A DNA stretch of 64,000 nt from Streptomyces nitrosporeus. GTDB lineage: Bacteria; Actinomycetota; Actinomycetes; Streptomycetales; Streptomycetaceae. The stretch is taken from the NCBI RefSeq assembly GCF_008704555.1, contig NZ_CP023702.1:2976001-3040000 (forward strand). The letters run 5' to 3'. The notes beneath the pieces are model-generated. The model was not told the origin of the DNA. It saw only the letters and a program-made list of their open reading frames with translations, and did no database searches. The translations under genes were made by a program, and so were the position numbers. The number at the start of each line of letters is the position of its first letter. Within the stretch, counting starts at the first letter, position 1. Shown piece by piece: positions 23,917 to 33,384 of the stretch.

Positions 23917-25626
23917 CTACTGGAGCGGCACGATGTCCGGCGCTCCCAGCCGTGCCGCGTCCGCCGTGAGGTCGTCGGGCTGCCGCTGCGACTCCCGCTC
24001 CGCCTCGACCCGCTTGCGGTAGTGCTCGACCTCCCGCTCCACCTGCCCGGTGTCCCAGCCCAGCACCGGCGCCATCAGGTCCGCGCACTCCCGTGCGCAG
24101 CGCGTGCCCCGGTCGAAGGTCTCGATGGAGATCCGGGTACGCCGGGTCAGTACGTCGTCGAGGTGGCGGGCCCCCTCGTGCGAGGCCGCGTAGACGATCT
24201 CCGCCCGCAGGTAGTCCTCCGCCCCGGCGAGGGGTTCGCCGAGCGCCGTGTCCCGGCCGATCAGCTCCAGGACCTCCTCGGCCGTGGCGCCGTAGCGGTT
24301 GAGCAGGTGCTCGATCCGGGCGACGTGCAGCCCGGTGCGGGCGGCGGTCCGGGCCCGGGCGTTCCACAGGGCGCGGTACCCCTCGGCGCCGAGCAGGGGC
24401 ACCTCCTCGGTGACGCAGTCCGCCACCCGCTGGTCCAGCCCGTGCACCGCGGCGTCCACGGCGTCCTTGGCCATCACCCGGTACGTCGTGTACTTGCCCC
24501 CGGCCACCACGACGAGCCCCGGCACCGGGTGGGCGACCGTGTGTTCGCGGGAGAGCTTGCTCGTCGCGTCCGACTCACCGGCCAGCAGCGGCCGCAGCCC
24601 GGCGTAGACCCCCTCGACGTCGTCCCTGCCCAGCGGGACGTTGAGTACGGAGTTGACGTGTTCGAGCAGGTAGTCGATGTCGGCGCTGGACGCGGCCGGG
24701 TGCGCCTTGTCCAGGTCCCAGTCGGTGTCGGTCGTGCCGATGATCCAGTGCCGCCCCCAGGGGATGACGAAGAGGACGGACTTCTCGGTGCGCAGGATCA
24801 GCCCGGTCGTGGAGTGGATACGGTCCTTCGGCACGACCAGGTGGATGCCCTTGGAGGCCCGGACGTGGAACTGCCCGCGCTCCCCGATGAGCGCCTGGGT
24901 GTCGTCCGTCCACACCCCGGTCGCGTTGACCACCTGTTTGGCCCGGATCTCGTACTCGCCACCACCCTCGACGTCCTGCACCCGCGCGCCGACGACGCGC
25001 TCGCCCTCCCGGAGGAAGCCGGTGACCCGCGCCCGGTTCGCCACGTGCGCGCCGTAGCCGGCGGCGGTGCGCACCAGCGTCGCCACGTACCGGGCGTCGT
25101 CCATCTGCGCGTCGTAGTACTGGAGGGCGCCGACCAGGGCGTCCTTCCGCAGAGCCGGTGCCACGCGCAGCGCCCGGCGCCGCGACAGGTGCCGGTGGAC
25201 GGGCAGCCCGCGCCCGTGCCCCGAGGACACCGACATCGCGTCGTACAGCGCCACGCCCGAACCCGCGTACAGCCGCTCCCACCCCTTGTGCTGGAGGGGG
25301 TAGAGGAAGGGGACGGGTTTCACCAGATGCGGGGCCAGCCGCTCCAGCAGCAGCCCGCGCTCCTTCAGCGCCTCCCGCACGAGCGCGAAGTCCAGCATCT
25401 CCAGATAACGCAGCCCTCCGTGGATCAGCTTGCTCGACCTGCTGGACGTCCCCGACGCCCAGTCGCGCGCCTCGACGAGTCCGGTCGAGAGTCCTCTGGT
25501 GACGGCGTCCAGCACGGTCCCGGCGCCGACCACGCCCGCCCCCACGACCAGCACGTCCAGTTCGCGTCCGGCCATCGCGGCCAGCGCCTCGGCGCGCTCC
25601 GCGGGTCCCAGTGTCGCTGTCCTCAC
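23917..25626 (-). CDS. glpD: Glycerol-3-phosphate dehydrogenase, FAD-dependent (aerobic)
   Basis: 569 aa from the GTG at 25626, with GGGAGG upstream. The N-terminal FAD motif 'VLVVGAGVVGAGTVLDA' (about residues 25-41) is followed by the family segments 'SSRSSKLIHGGLRYLE' and 'GGKYTTYRVMAKDAVDA' and a C-terminal helical domain. It oxidises sn-glycerol-3-phosphate to dihydroxyacetone phosphate at the membrane surface and passes electrons to menaquinone. No glycerol kinase or facilitator gene is adjacent, so it is not in a glp operon here. It is divergent from a nucleotide-sugar dehydrogenase across 427 bp that contain DnaA-box-like sites. Confidence 0.93.
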   Translation of the reverse strand: MRTATLGPAERAEALAAMAGRELDVLVVGAGVVGAGTVLDAVTRGLSTGLVEARDWASGTSSRSSKLIHGGLRYLEMLDFALVREALKERGLLLERLAPHLVKPVPFLYPLQHKGWERLYAGSGVALYDAMSVSSGHGRGLPVHRHLSRRRALRVAPALRKDALVGALQYYDAQMDDARYVATLVRTAAGYGAHVANRARVTGFLREGERVVGARVQDVEGGGEYEIRAKQVVNATGVWTDDTQALIGERGQFHVRASKGIHLVVPKDRIHSTTGLILRTEKSVLFVIPWGRHWIIGTTDTDWDLDKAHPAASSADIDYLLEHVNSVLNVPLGRDDVEGVYAGLRPLLAGESDATSKLSREHTVAHPVPGLVVVAGGKYTTYRVMAKDAVDAAVHGLDQRVADCVTEEVPLLGAEGYRALWNARARTAARTGLHVARIEHLLNRYGATAEEVLELIGRDTALGEPLAGAEDYLRAEIVYAASHEGARHLDDVLTRRTRISIETFDRGTRCARECADLMAPVLGWDTGQVEREVEHYRKRVEAERESQRQPDDLTADAARLGAPDIVPLQ

Positions 25627-26053
25627 TGCTGCCTCCCGGTACTCCCGGTGCTCCGGTGGTCAGGGTGCTCCGCACGGGAACGCGGCCCGGCAGGTGGCCG
25701 GGGCAGCCTCGCCCGCCCCTCGATTCTGTCCGCGGTCCGCGACTTCAGCCACCGCCTGTGGACAACACCTGGCCGACGTGCGCCACAGAATGCGACATAT
25801 AGGTCATATTTACGCCTAGTCTGACATAGCGCTGTCCACAGCGGTTGCGCTTTCAGGCTTTCGGTCTTAGAGGACCTGGCAGAGCGGGGCCCGATGGGAC
25901 CGCGGCGTCCGGCGCGTGCGGTCGCAGGACGCCGGAGCGCCCTCGTGGCGGAGTCACGCGGGCGCTCCGGCGGCACAGCGAGCGGGCGTGCCGGGCATCG
26001 CGGGCCGGGCCCCCGTTCCGTCCGGGCCTCTCAGGGAAGGACGGCTCCTCCAC
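25627..26053. promoter_or_regulatory. Divergent promoter region with two inverted DnaA-box-like sites
   Basis: The 427-bp divergent gap holds 'tgtggacaa' (25757-25765, reverse complement of TTGTCCACA) and 'ctgtccaca' (25832-25840, one mismatch), in opposite orientations 67 bp apart. Between them is an unusually AT-rich stretch (about 25790-25835), including 'atataggtcatatttacg' and two GACATA motifs, which probably carries one or both promoters. The first box matches the actinobacterial DnaA box exactly. Two boxes do not make an origin. Confidence 0.55.
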
Positions 26054-27316
26054 ATGCCCGCAGACCTCGCAGTCGTCGGACTCGGCCATCTCGGTTTGCC
26101 CCTCGCCCAGGCGGCCGTCGCCGCCGGCATCCAGACGGTCGGATACGACACCGACCCCCGCCCCCACGCCGAGCTGTCCGCCGGCCGTACGCCGGTCGAG
26201 GGGTCCCTCAGCGCCTCCGACATCCGCCGGATGCTCGCACGGGGCTTCCGGACCACCACGGACCCCGCCGAACTGGGACGCGTCCGCACCGCCGTGATCT
26301 GCGCCCCCACCCCGCTCGGCCCCGACCGCACCCTCGACCTCGGCGCCGTCACCGGGGCGACCCGCGCGCTGGCGGCCAGGCTCCGCCCGCACACCACCGT
26401 CCTGGTCGAGTCGGCCGTCCCGCCCGGCACCACCGAGAACGTGGTCCGGCCCCTCCTGGAGGAGGGCTCCGGGCTGCGCGCCGGACGCGACTTCCACCTC
26501 GCCCACTCCCCCGGCCGCCTCGACCCCGGCAACCGCACCCACGTCCTCGCCAACACCCCCAAGGTCATCGGCGGCCTCACCCCCGCCTGCACCGAGTCCG
26601 CCGCCGCCTTCTACAGCCGGCTCACCGACAAGGTCGTCCGGGCCCGGGGGCCCCGCGAGGCGGAGATGACCAAGGTCCTCGAAACCAACTTCCGGCACGT
26701 CAACATCGCCCTGGTCAACGAGATGGCGGTGCTCTGCCACGACCTCGGCGTCGACCTCTGGGACGTCATCCGGTGCGCCGAGACCAAGCCCTTCGGCTTC
26801 GAGCCCTTCCGCCCCGGCCCCGGCGTCGGCGGCCACGGCGTCCCCGTCGACCCCGGCCACCTCCCGTACAGCAGCCGCACCCCGGGGCACCCGCTGCGCA
26901 TGGTCTCGCTGGCCAAGGAGATCAACGACCGGATGCCGGGCTATGTCATCCAGCGCTGCGCGACCCTGCTCAACGAACACGGCAAGTCCGTCCGGGGAGC
27001 CAGGGTGCTGCTGCTCGGCGTCACCTACAAACCGGACCTCGCCGACCAGGAGGCCGCCCCGGCCCGGGAGATCGCGGGCCGCCTGATCGACATGGGCGCG
27101 CAGATCGGGTACCACGACCCCCTCGTCCTGGACTGGCGGGTGCGGGAGGCCCCCGTGCCCCGCGCCGACTCGCTGTACGAGGCCGCCGCGGCGGCCGACC
27201 TGACGGTGCTCCTCCAGCACCACCGCACCTACGACCTCCAGGGACTGGCCGTGAAGGCCCAGCTCCTCCTGGACACGAGAGGGGCCACACCGGCGGGCGC
27301 CGCACACCGGCTCTGA
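26054..27316 (+). CDS. UDP-glucose/GDP-mannose dehydrogenase family protein lacking the catalytic Cys
   Basis: 420 aa from the ATG at 26054; the Rossmann motif 'VVGLGHLGLPLA' begins at residue 7. The frame is open upstream, but those 46 codons lack coding character. Three family domains are present: NAD-binding, central dimerisation (Lys207 in 'EAEMTKVLETNFRHVNIALV') and C-terminal ('LLLGVTYKPDLADQEAAP'). WecC-type homologues have GGHCIPVDP; here it is GGHGVPVDP, with Gly262 at the nucleophile position, and ENT/ENAF is changed to ETNF. Without that Cys the usual two-step oxidation of a nucleotide sugar to the uronate cannot run by the normal thiohemiacetal route. It may be inactive, act as a single-step oxidoreductase, or be regulatory. 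Confidence 0.85.
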   Translation: MPADLAVVGLGHLGLPLAQAAVAAGIQTVGYDTDPRPHAELSAGRTPVEGSLSASDIRRMLARGFRTTTDPAELGRVRTAVICAPTPLGPDRTLDLGAVTGATRALAARLRPHTTVLVESAVPPGTTENVVRPLLEEGSGLRAGRDFHLAHSPGRLDPGNRTHVLANTPKVIGGLTPACTESAAAFYSRLTDKVVRARGPREAEMTKVLETNFRHVNIALVNEMAVLCHDLGVDLWDVIRCAETKPFGFEPFRPGPGVGGHGVPVDPGHLPYSSRTPGHPLRMVSLAKEINDRMPGYVIQRCATLLNEHGKSVRGARVLLLGVTYKPDLADQEAAPAREIAGRLIDMGAQIGYHDPLVLDWRVREAPVPRADSLYEAAAAADLTVLLQHHRTYDLQGLAVKAQLLLDTRGATPAGAAHRL

Positions 27317-27427
27317 GCGGCCGTCCTCCCCTCCGATATCACGGTGGGCAGGGCCGGTGCGGCCTGCTAGCCTGCGGCGTCACTCGTCGCACAGCCGTGC
27401 GCTTCCACTCCGGGGGGACCCACCACC

Positions 27428-28021
27428 ATGAGCCAGCCACCGACCCCGCCCCAGCAGCCCTACGGCGGCGGGCAGCCCGCCGACGGCAACCCGTACGCGC
27501 AGCAGCAGCCCGGTCCGTACGGCCAGCAGCCCGGCGCGCCGACCGGCAACCCGTTCGCGCAGCAGGGCCAGCAGCCCGCCCCCTTCGGCGGTGCCCCGTA
27601 CGCTCCCCCGCCGCCGGCCCGCAACAACATCGGCCTCGGTGTGCTGGCCGCCCTCGGCGCCGCGGTCGTCGCCGCCGTCCTCTACGGCGTGCTGGCGGGC
27701 ACCATCGAGCGCGAGGTCGGTTACGCGGCCATCGGTGTCGGTTTCCTGGTGGGCTTCGTCGCGAGCAAGGTCGGCGGCTCCAACCCGGCCGTCCTCGGCG
27801 CCAGTGCCGTCTTCTCCCTGGCCGCCGTCTTCATAGGCCAGTTCATCGGCATGTCGATGATCCTCTCCGACCTGCTGCACGTGGGCTTCTTCGAGGTGTT
27901 CTTCGACCACTTCGGCGACCTCCTGGACGTCTGGAAGGAGGAGGCGGACTTCATGACCTACCTCTTCCTGATCCTCGCCCCGGTCGCCGCCTTCGGTGGC
28001 GCCAGGAAGGCCGACGGCTGA
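27428..28021 (+). CDS. Pro/Gln-rich membrane protein
   Basis: 197 aa. The first ~65 residues are rich in Pro, Gln, Gly and Tyr (QQPYGGGQP-like repeats). Three to four transmembrane helices follow between about residues 68 and 190, with an amphipathic stretch 'LHVGFFEVFFDHFGDLLDVW' before the last. The start follows a G-rich ribosome site. Disordered Pro/Gln N-termini ahead of small membrane domains are common in actinobacterial envelope proteins. I recognise no specific family. It is convergent with GuaB3 and ends at an 18-bp perfect terminator. Confidence 0.8.
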   Translation: MSQPPTPPQQPYGGGQPADGNPYAQQQPGPYGQQPGAPTGNPFAQQGQQPAPFGGAPYAPPPPARNNIGLGVLAALGAAVVAAVLYGVLAGTIEREVGYAAIGVGFLVGFVASKVGGSNPAVLGASAVFSLAAVFIGQFIGMSMILSDLLHVGFFEVFFDHFGDLLDVWKEEADFMTYLFLILAPVAAFGGARKADG

Positions 28022-28039
28022 CCGCCCCTCCCGACCACG

Positions 28040-28079
28040 CGCCGGGGCCCGGACCGCAGTCGCGGTCCGGGCCCCGGCG
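28040..28079. terminator. 18-bp perfect stem terminator
   Basis: Arms 28040-28057 ('cgccggggcccggaccgc') and 28062-28079 are exact reverse complements around a 4-nt loop. It separates the convergent membrane-protein and GuaB3 genes and can act in both directions. Confidence 0.85.
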
Positions 28080-28097
28080 TCCGTCACCGTGCGGAGG

Positions 28098-29222
28098 TCA
28101 GCGGCGGTGCTGCGCGTCCGCCACCGTCACCTCGACGCGCTGGAACTCCTTGAGCTCGCTGTAGCCGGTGGTGGCCATCGCGCGGCGCAGGGCGCCGAAG
28201 ATGTTCATCGACCCGTCGGGCGTGTGCGAGGGACCGGTCAGGACCTCCTCGGTCGTACCGACGGTGCCCAGGTCCACCAGCTTGCCGCGCGGCACGTCCT
28301 CGTGGACCGCCTCCATGCCCCAGTGCCGGCCGCGGCCCGGAGCGTCCGTGGCACGGGCCAGCGGGGAGCCCATCATCACCGCGTCGGCACCGCAGGCGAT
28401 CGCCTTCGGCAGGTCGCCGGACCAGCCGACACCGCCGTCCGCGATGACGTGGACGTACCGGCCGCCGGACTCGTCCATGTAGTCGCGGCGGGCCCCGGCC
28501 ACGTCCGCGACGGCGGTCGCCATCGGGACCTGGATGCCGAAGACGTTGCGCGTGGTGTGCGCGGCGCCGCCGCCGAAGCCGACGAGCACACCGGCCGCAC
28601 CGGTCCGCATCAGGTGCAGGGCCGCGGTGTAGGTGGCGCAGCCGCCGACGATCACCGGGACGTCCAGCTCGTAGATGAACTGCTTCAGGTTGAGCGGCTC
28701 GGCCGCGCCCGACACGTGCTCGGCGGAGACCGTCGTACCGCGGATGACGAAGATGTCCACGCCCGCGTCGACGACCGCCTTGGAGAACTGGGCGGTGCGC
28801 TGCGGGGAGAGCGCGGCGGCGGTGACGACACCGGAGTCGCGCACCTCCTTGATGCGCTGCCCGATCAGCTCCTCCTGGATGGGGGCCGAGTAGATCTCCT
28901 GGAGCCTGCGGGTCGCGGTCGCGGCCGGCATCTCGGCGATCTCGTCGAGCAGCGGCTGCGGGTCCTCGTGCCGGGTCCACAGCCCTTCGAGGTTGAGGAC
29001 CCCGAGACCGCCCAGCTCACCGATGCGGATGGCGGTCTGCGGGGAGACCACCGAGTCCATGGGGGCGGCCAGGAAGGGCAGCTCGAAGCGGTAGGCGTCG
29101 ATCTGCCAGGCGATCGAGACCTCCTTCGGGTCGCGCGTACGCCGACTCGGTACGACGGCGATGTCGTCGAACGCGTATGCCCTGCGGCCGCGCTTGCCGC
29201 GCCCGATCTCGATCTCAGTCAC
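28098..29222 (-). CDS. guaB3: GuaB3, IMP dehydrogenase-related protein without CBS domains
   Basis: 374 aa, the length of the GuaB3 family, against about 500 for IMPDH. The (beta/alpha)8 barrel is intact, with 'LPFLAAPMDSVVS', 'VIVGGCATYTAALHLM' and a phosphate-binding 'ADGGVGWSGDLPKAIACGADAV'. No CBS pair is inserted. The active-site loop reads GFGGGAAHTTR where IMPDH has [11 protein letters not shown], so the catalytic Cys is replaced by His222. It lies directly downstream of guaB on the same strand (149-bp gap). Roles reported for GuaB3-type proteins vary, including GMP reductase in cyanobacteria (from memory); with no Cys here, the reaction, if any, is uncertain. Confidence 0.9.
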   Translation of the reverse strand: MTEIEIGRGKRGRRAYAFDDIAVVPSRRTRDPKEVSIAWQIDAYRFELPFLAAPMDSVVSPQTAIRIGELGGLGVLNLEGLWTRHEDPQPLLDEIAEMPAATATRRLQEIYSAPIQEELIGQRIKEVRDSGVVTAAALSPQRTAQFSKAVVDAGVDIFVIRGTTVSAEHVSGAAEPLNLKQFIYELDVPVIVGGCATYTAALHLMRTGAAGVLVGFGGGAAHTTRNVFGIQVPMATAVADVAGARRDYMDESGGRYVHVIADGGVGWSGDLPKAIACGADAVMMGSPLARATDAPGRGRHWGMEAVHEDVPRGKLVDLGTVGTTEEVLTGPSHTPDGSMNIFGALRRAMATTGYSELKEFQRVEVTVADAQHRR

Positions 29223-29371
29223 GATGGTGTGGCCTTTCCTCTACGTCTGCGCTGACCAGTATCCCCGACCCACACACGAGGGGCGGTACCGGAACCCCGG
29301 ACCGCCCCTCGTCTGCGCCACTGCCTGACGAGCCGGTGTCCGGCCCCTTTCCGGAGCCGGACGACGACTTC

Positions 29372-30919
<1,548 letters not shown>

Positions 30920-31023
30920 CTAACGGCCTCGCGGGCCGTCTCATTCCACCGCTGAGATCATCCGGTGGTTCTGTGACCGCCCGCACACCCGCGACGGGCC
31001 CCGCTCCGGACGCCCTGACCGGC

Positions 31024-31689
31024 CTATTGACCCGCGAGAGCCCTCAGCCGGCTCAGCGCGCGGTGCTGGGCGACCCGGACCGCACCCGGTGACATTCCGA
31101 GCATCTGTCCGGTCTCCTCCGCGGTCAGCCCGACCGCCACCCGCAGGACCAGCAACTCGCGCTGGTTCTCCGGAAGGTTGGCGAGGAGCTTCTTCGCCCA
31201 GGCCGCGTCACTGCTGAGCAGGGCGCGCTCCTCCGGACCCAGCGAGTCATCGGGGCGTTCGGGCATCTCGTCCGAGGGCACGGCCGTCGATCCGGGATGG
31301 CGCATGGCGGCGCGCTGGAGATCGGCGACCTTGTGGCCCGCGATGGCGAAGACGAATGCCTCGAAGGGCCTGCCGGTGTCCTTGTACCGGGGCAGCGCCA
31401 TCAGCACGGCGACACAGACCTCCTGGGCGAGGTCCTCCACGAAATGACGGGCGTCGCCCGGCAGCCGGTTCAGCCGGGACCTGCAGTAGCGCAGGGCGAG
31501 CGGATGGACGTGGGCGAGCAGATCGTGCGTGGCCTGCGCGTCGCCGTCGACGGCACGGTGCACCAGAGCGCCGATCACCGTCGTCTCGTCGTCACGCATC
31601 GGACCATGGTGCCTTGGCGCCGCCTGATCCGCGGCATCGCGTCCCGAGTTGTGCACCGAAGCGTTATGAGCGGGTGCGCCGGATGTCAT
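31024..31689 (-). CDS. shbA: ECF-type RNA polymerase sigma factor, ShbA-like
   Basis: 221 aa from the ATG at 31689, preferred because GGAGG lies 9 nt upstream; alternative starts are at 31740 (poor site) and 31599. A sigma-70 region 2 (about residues 45-110; '[20 protein letters not shown]') and a region 4 helix-turn-helix ('[20 protein letters not shown]') are joined by a linker containing a typical '[20 protein letters not shown]'. No anti-sigma gene is adjacent. The position between guaB and bldM matches the S. griseus/S. coelicolor sigma-ShbA gene, which transcribes the principal sigma gene hrdB; the symbol is given on synteny plus family. Confidence 0.85.
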   Translation of the reverse strand: MTSGAPAHNASVHNSGRDAADQAAPRHHGPMRDDETTVIGALVHRAVDGDAQATHDLLAHVHPLALRYCRSRLNRLPGDARHFVEDLAQEVCVAVLMALPRYKDTGRPFEAFVFAIAGHKVADLQRAAMRHPGSTAVPSDEMPERPDDSLGPEERALLSSDAAWAKKLLANLPENQRELLVLRVAVGLTAEETGQMLGMSPGAVRVAQHRALSRLRALAGQ

Positions 31690-31815
31690 GTCCTGCGCCC
31701 TCCCCTTCCGCTCGACCGAATCGTTCCCGAGGAACTCCACACCTCAAGGATGCGGCATCGGCCGGGAAGCGTCACATACCACCGGCGGAGCCGGGCCGTC
31801 CACGGTTCCGCCGCC

Positions 31816-31874
31816 GTCCCGCCCGCGTCCGGCGGGCGGGACCGTACGACTGCCGGACACCGCCCCGCGGTGTC
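31816..31874 (-). terminator. Two hairpins downstream of bldM
   Basis: An 8-bp stem 'gacaccgc/gcggtgtc' (31856-31874, 3-nt loop) begins in the bldM stop codon. A second 11-bp stem 'gtcccgcccgc/gcgggcgggac' (31816-31842, 5-nt loop) follows 14 nt further on. Together they separate bldM from shbA. Confidence 0.65.
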
Positions 31875-32484
31875 AGCGGACCAGGCCCCAGCGGAAGCCG
31901 AGCGCCACGGCGTGCGCGCGGTCCGAGGCCCCCAGCTTCTTGAACAGACGCCTGGCGTGCGTCTTCACGGTGTCCTCCGACAGGAAGAGCTCGCGTCCGA
32001 TCTCCGCGTTGGAACGGCCGTGGCTCATGCCTTCCAGCACCTGGATCTCCCGCGCGGTGAGCGTCGGGGCGGCGCCCATCTCGGCGGACCGCAGCCGCCG
32101 CGGCGCCAGCCGCCAGGTCGGGTCGGCCAGGGCCTGGGTCACGGTGGCCCGCAGCTCGGCCCGCGAGGCGTCCTTGTGCAGGTAGCCGCGGGCACCGGCG
32201 GCGACCGCGAGGGCGACTCCGTCCAGGTCCTCGGCGACGGTCAGCATGATGATCCGGGCGCCGGGGTCGGCCGAGAGCAGCCGGCGGACCGTCTCGACAC
32301 CCCCCAGGCCGGGCATGCGTACGTCCATCAGAATCAGATCCGAACGGTCGGCCCCCCAGCGGCGGAGGACTTCCTCGCCGTTGGCCGCCGTCGTCACCCG
32401 TTCGACGCCGGGCACGGTCGCGACCGCCCGGCGAAGCGCTTCTCGGGCAAGCGGGGAGTCGTCGCAGACGAGGACGGATGTCAT
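31873..32484 (-). CDS. bldM: Developmental response regulator BldM
   Basis: 203 aa. Receiver domain residues 1-118 have D8/D9 and D54 ('LILMDVRMP') at the phosphorylation site; a LuxR helix-turn-helix spans about residues 138-200 ('LTAREIQVLEGMSHGRSNAE'). The sequence matches what I know of Streptomyces BldM nearly throughout. BldM is an orphan regulator: no kinase gene is nearby. It activates early development genes as a homodimer and later ones as a heterodimer with WhiI. The ATG follows GGAGG with 6-nt spacing. Upstream lie an ideal sigma-BldN promoter and a BldD-like site, agreeing with the known cascade BldD - BldN - BldM. Confidence 0.97.
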   Translation of the reverse strand: MTSVLVCDDSPLAREALRRAVATVPGVERVTTAANGEEVLRRWGADRSDLILMDVRMPGLGGVETVRRLLSADPGARIIMLTVAEDLDGVALAVAAGARGYLHKDASRAELRATVTQALADPTWRLAPRRLRSAEMGAAPTLTAREIQVLEGMSHGRSNAEIGRELFLSEDTVKTHARRLFKKLGASDRAHAVALGFRWGLVR

Positions 32485-32608
32485 GACCGTCCTCCGCAGC
32501 TGATGCGCGTCACCTTGAGCCTCCAGGGCTGGTACAAGTCGTCACCTGTGCGGTTGACCCCCTCGGACATCTGCCCGAGCTCGTTCTCCGTCAACCGCCT
32601 CCCCCTCC

Positions 32609-32636
32609 TCAACGACGGTCACTCGAAAGAGTTACG
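32609..32636 (-). promoter_or_regulatory. Sigma-BldN-type promoter of bldM
   Basis: On the minus strand a -35 CGTAAC (32631-32636) and a -10 CGTTGA (32609-32614) are separated by exactly 16 bp, matching the published sigma-BldN consensus. The predicted start near 32602 leaves a leader of about 118 nt to the bldM ATG. Confidence 0.85.
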
Positions 32637-32663
32637 GGTCGAAGCGTCCGGTTCGGCACTCTA

Positions 32664-32680
32664 AGTGAGACGGCGCTCAC
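32664..32680. promoter_or_regulatory. BldD-like operator upstream of bldM
   Basis: 'AGTGA-gacggcgc-TCAC' matches the BldD half-site arrangement AGTGA(n)TCAC and contains the 5-bp inverted repeat GTGAG/CTCAC. It lies 28 bp upstream of the sigma-BldN -35, in the shared bldM/whiD intergenic region. bldM is a known BldD target in Streptomyces; the exact site is inferred. Confidence 0.55.
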
Positions 32681-32740
32681 AGAGAAGAACAACGCGTGTC
32701 CATTCACCCCCAATCACCTCTCTCACCCCTCTACGTGCCC

Positions 32741-32811
32741 CATTTAGCGGGTTTTCTTCCTTTTGTCTGCGTCTGTAGCTAGATTCCCGAGTAGTCATAT
32801 TTACATCTACT
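32741..32811. promoter_or_regulatory. AT-rich promoter zone of whiD with AGTAG/CTACT inverted repeat
   Basis: The lowest-GC stretch of the bldM-whiD gap (32485-32917, no gene). It ends in 'agtag' (32790-32794) and 'ctact' (32807-32811) around a 12-bp AT-rich spacer. whiD has two developmentally controlled promoters in S. coelicolor; I could not fix -10/-35 elements unambiguously here. Confidence 0.4.
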
Positions 32812-32917
32812 AACACCGTGGATGTACGGTCGGGACTCCGGCCACCGATCACGTCCGGCGGCCGTCCGACGGCCGTGGTAGCCGTTCCGACTCAGCAAGG
32901 TTTCGAGGGGACACGCA

Positions 32918-33265
32918 ATGGCAGATTTCTCCCGCCTTCCCGGACCCAACGCGGATCTGTGGGACTGGCAGCTGCTGGCCGCCTGCCGCGGGGTCGACAG
33001 CTCGCTGTTCTTCCATCCCGAGGGAGAACGCGGGGCGGCCCGGAGCGCCCGTGAGACCTCGGCGAAAGAGGTCTGCATGCGCTGCCCCGTACGCGCCGAA
33101 TGCGCGGCGCACGCCCTCGCGGTCCGCGAGCCCTACGGCGTGTGGGGCGGCCTGACGGAGGACGAGCGCGAGGAGCTCATGGGCCGCGCCCGCAACCGCC
33201 TCGTCCCGGCGGGCGTCCCGGGCGGCACGAAGCCCCCCGCACGCCCGGAGCCCGGGCAGGACTGA
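32918..33265 (+). CDS. whiD: WhiB-like [4Fe-4S] developmental regulator WhiD
   Basis: 115 aa. Four cluster-ligand Cys at 23, 53, 56 and 62 have the Wbl spacing (C-X29-C-X2-C-X5-C), followed by the 'GVWGGLTEDERE' turn and a basic tail. It starts at an ATG 8 nt after GAGGGG. Wbl proteins bind the principal sigma factor region 4 through the [4Fe-4S] cluster. WhiD is required for late sporulation septation and spore maturation. The divergent partner is bldM, as in other streptomycetes. Length and Cys spacing are normal. Confidence 0.96.
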   Translation: MADFSRLPGPNADLWDWQLLAACRGVDSSLFFHPEGERGAARSARETSAKEVCMRCPVRAECAAHALAVREPYGVWGGLTEDEREELMGRARNRLVPAGVPGGTKPPARPEPGQD

Positions 33266-33384
33266 CACATCACCGTCACCGGCCGACGCAGAAACGATTC
33301 TTCACACCATGGCCGCGTGTCGGTCCGTCCCGCGGCGGGCGGCACACGGCCGTCCGCGGCCCGCCCGGTGGCGGACCGTTCCGG

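Noticed and set aside
21019..25824. 1601-codon open frame on the + strand
   Set aside because: It is the antisense of a kinase gene and glpD. In DNA this GC-rich the complement of GC3-biased codons rarely contains stops; there are no domains, and the sequence is Arg/Gly/Pro/Val-rich.
25627..26053. Replication origin (DnaA boxes)
   Set aside because: Only two boxes, and no dnaA, dnaN or parAB nearby. The flanking genes are metabolic.
28040..28079. Regulatory RNA in the GuaB3 downstream region
   Set aside because: The long perfect stem sits exactly between two convergent stops and is fully explained as a terminator.
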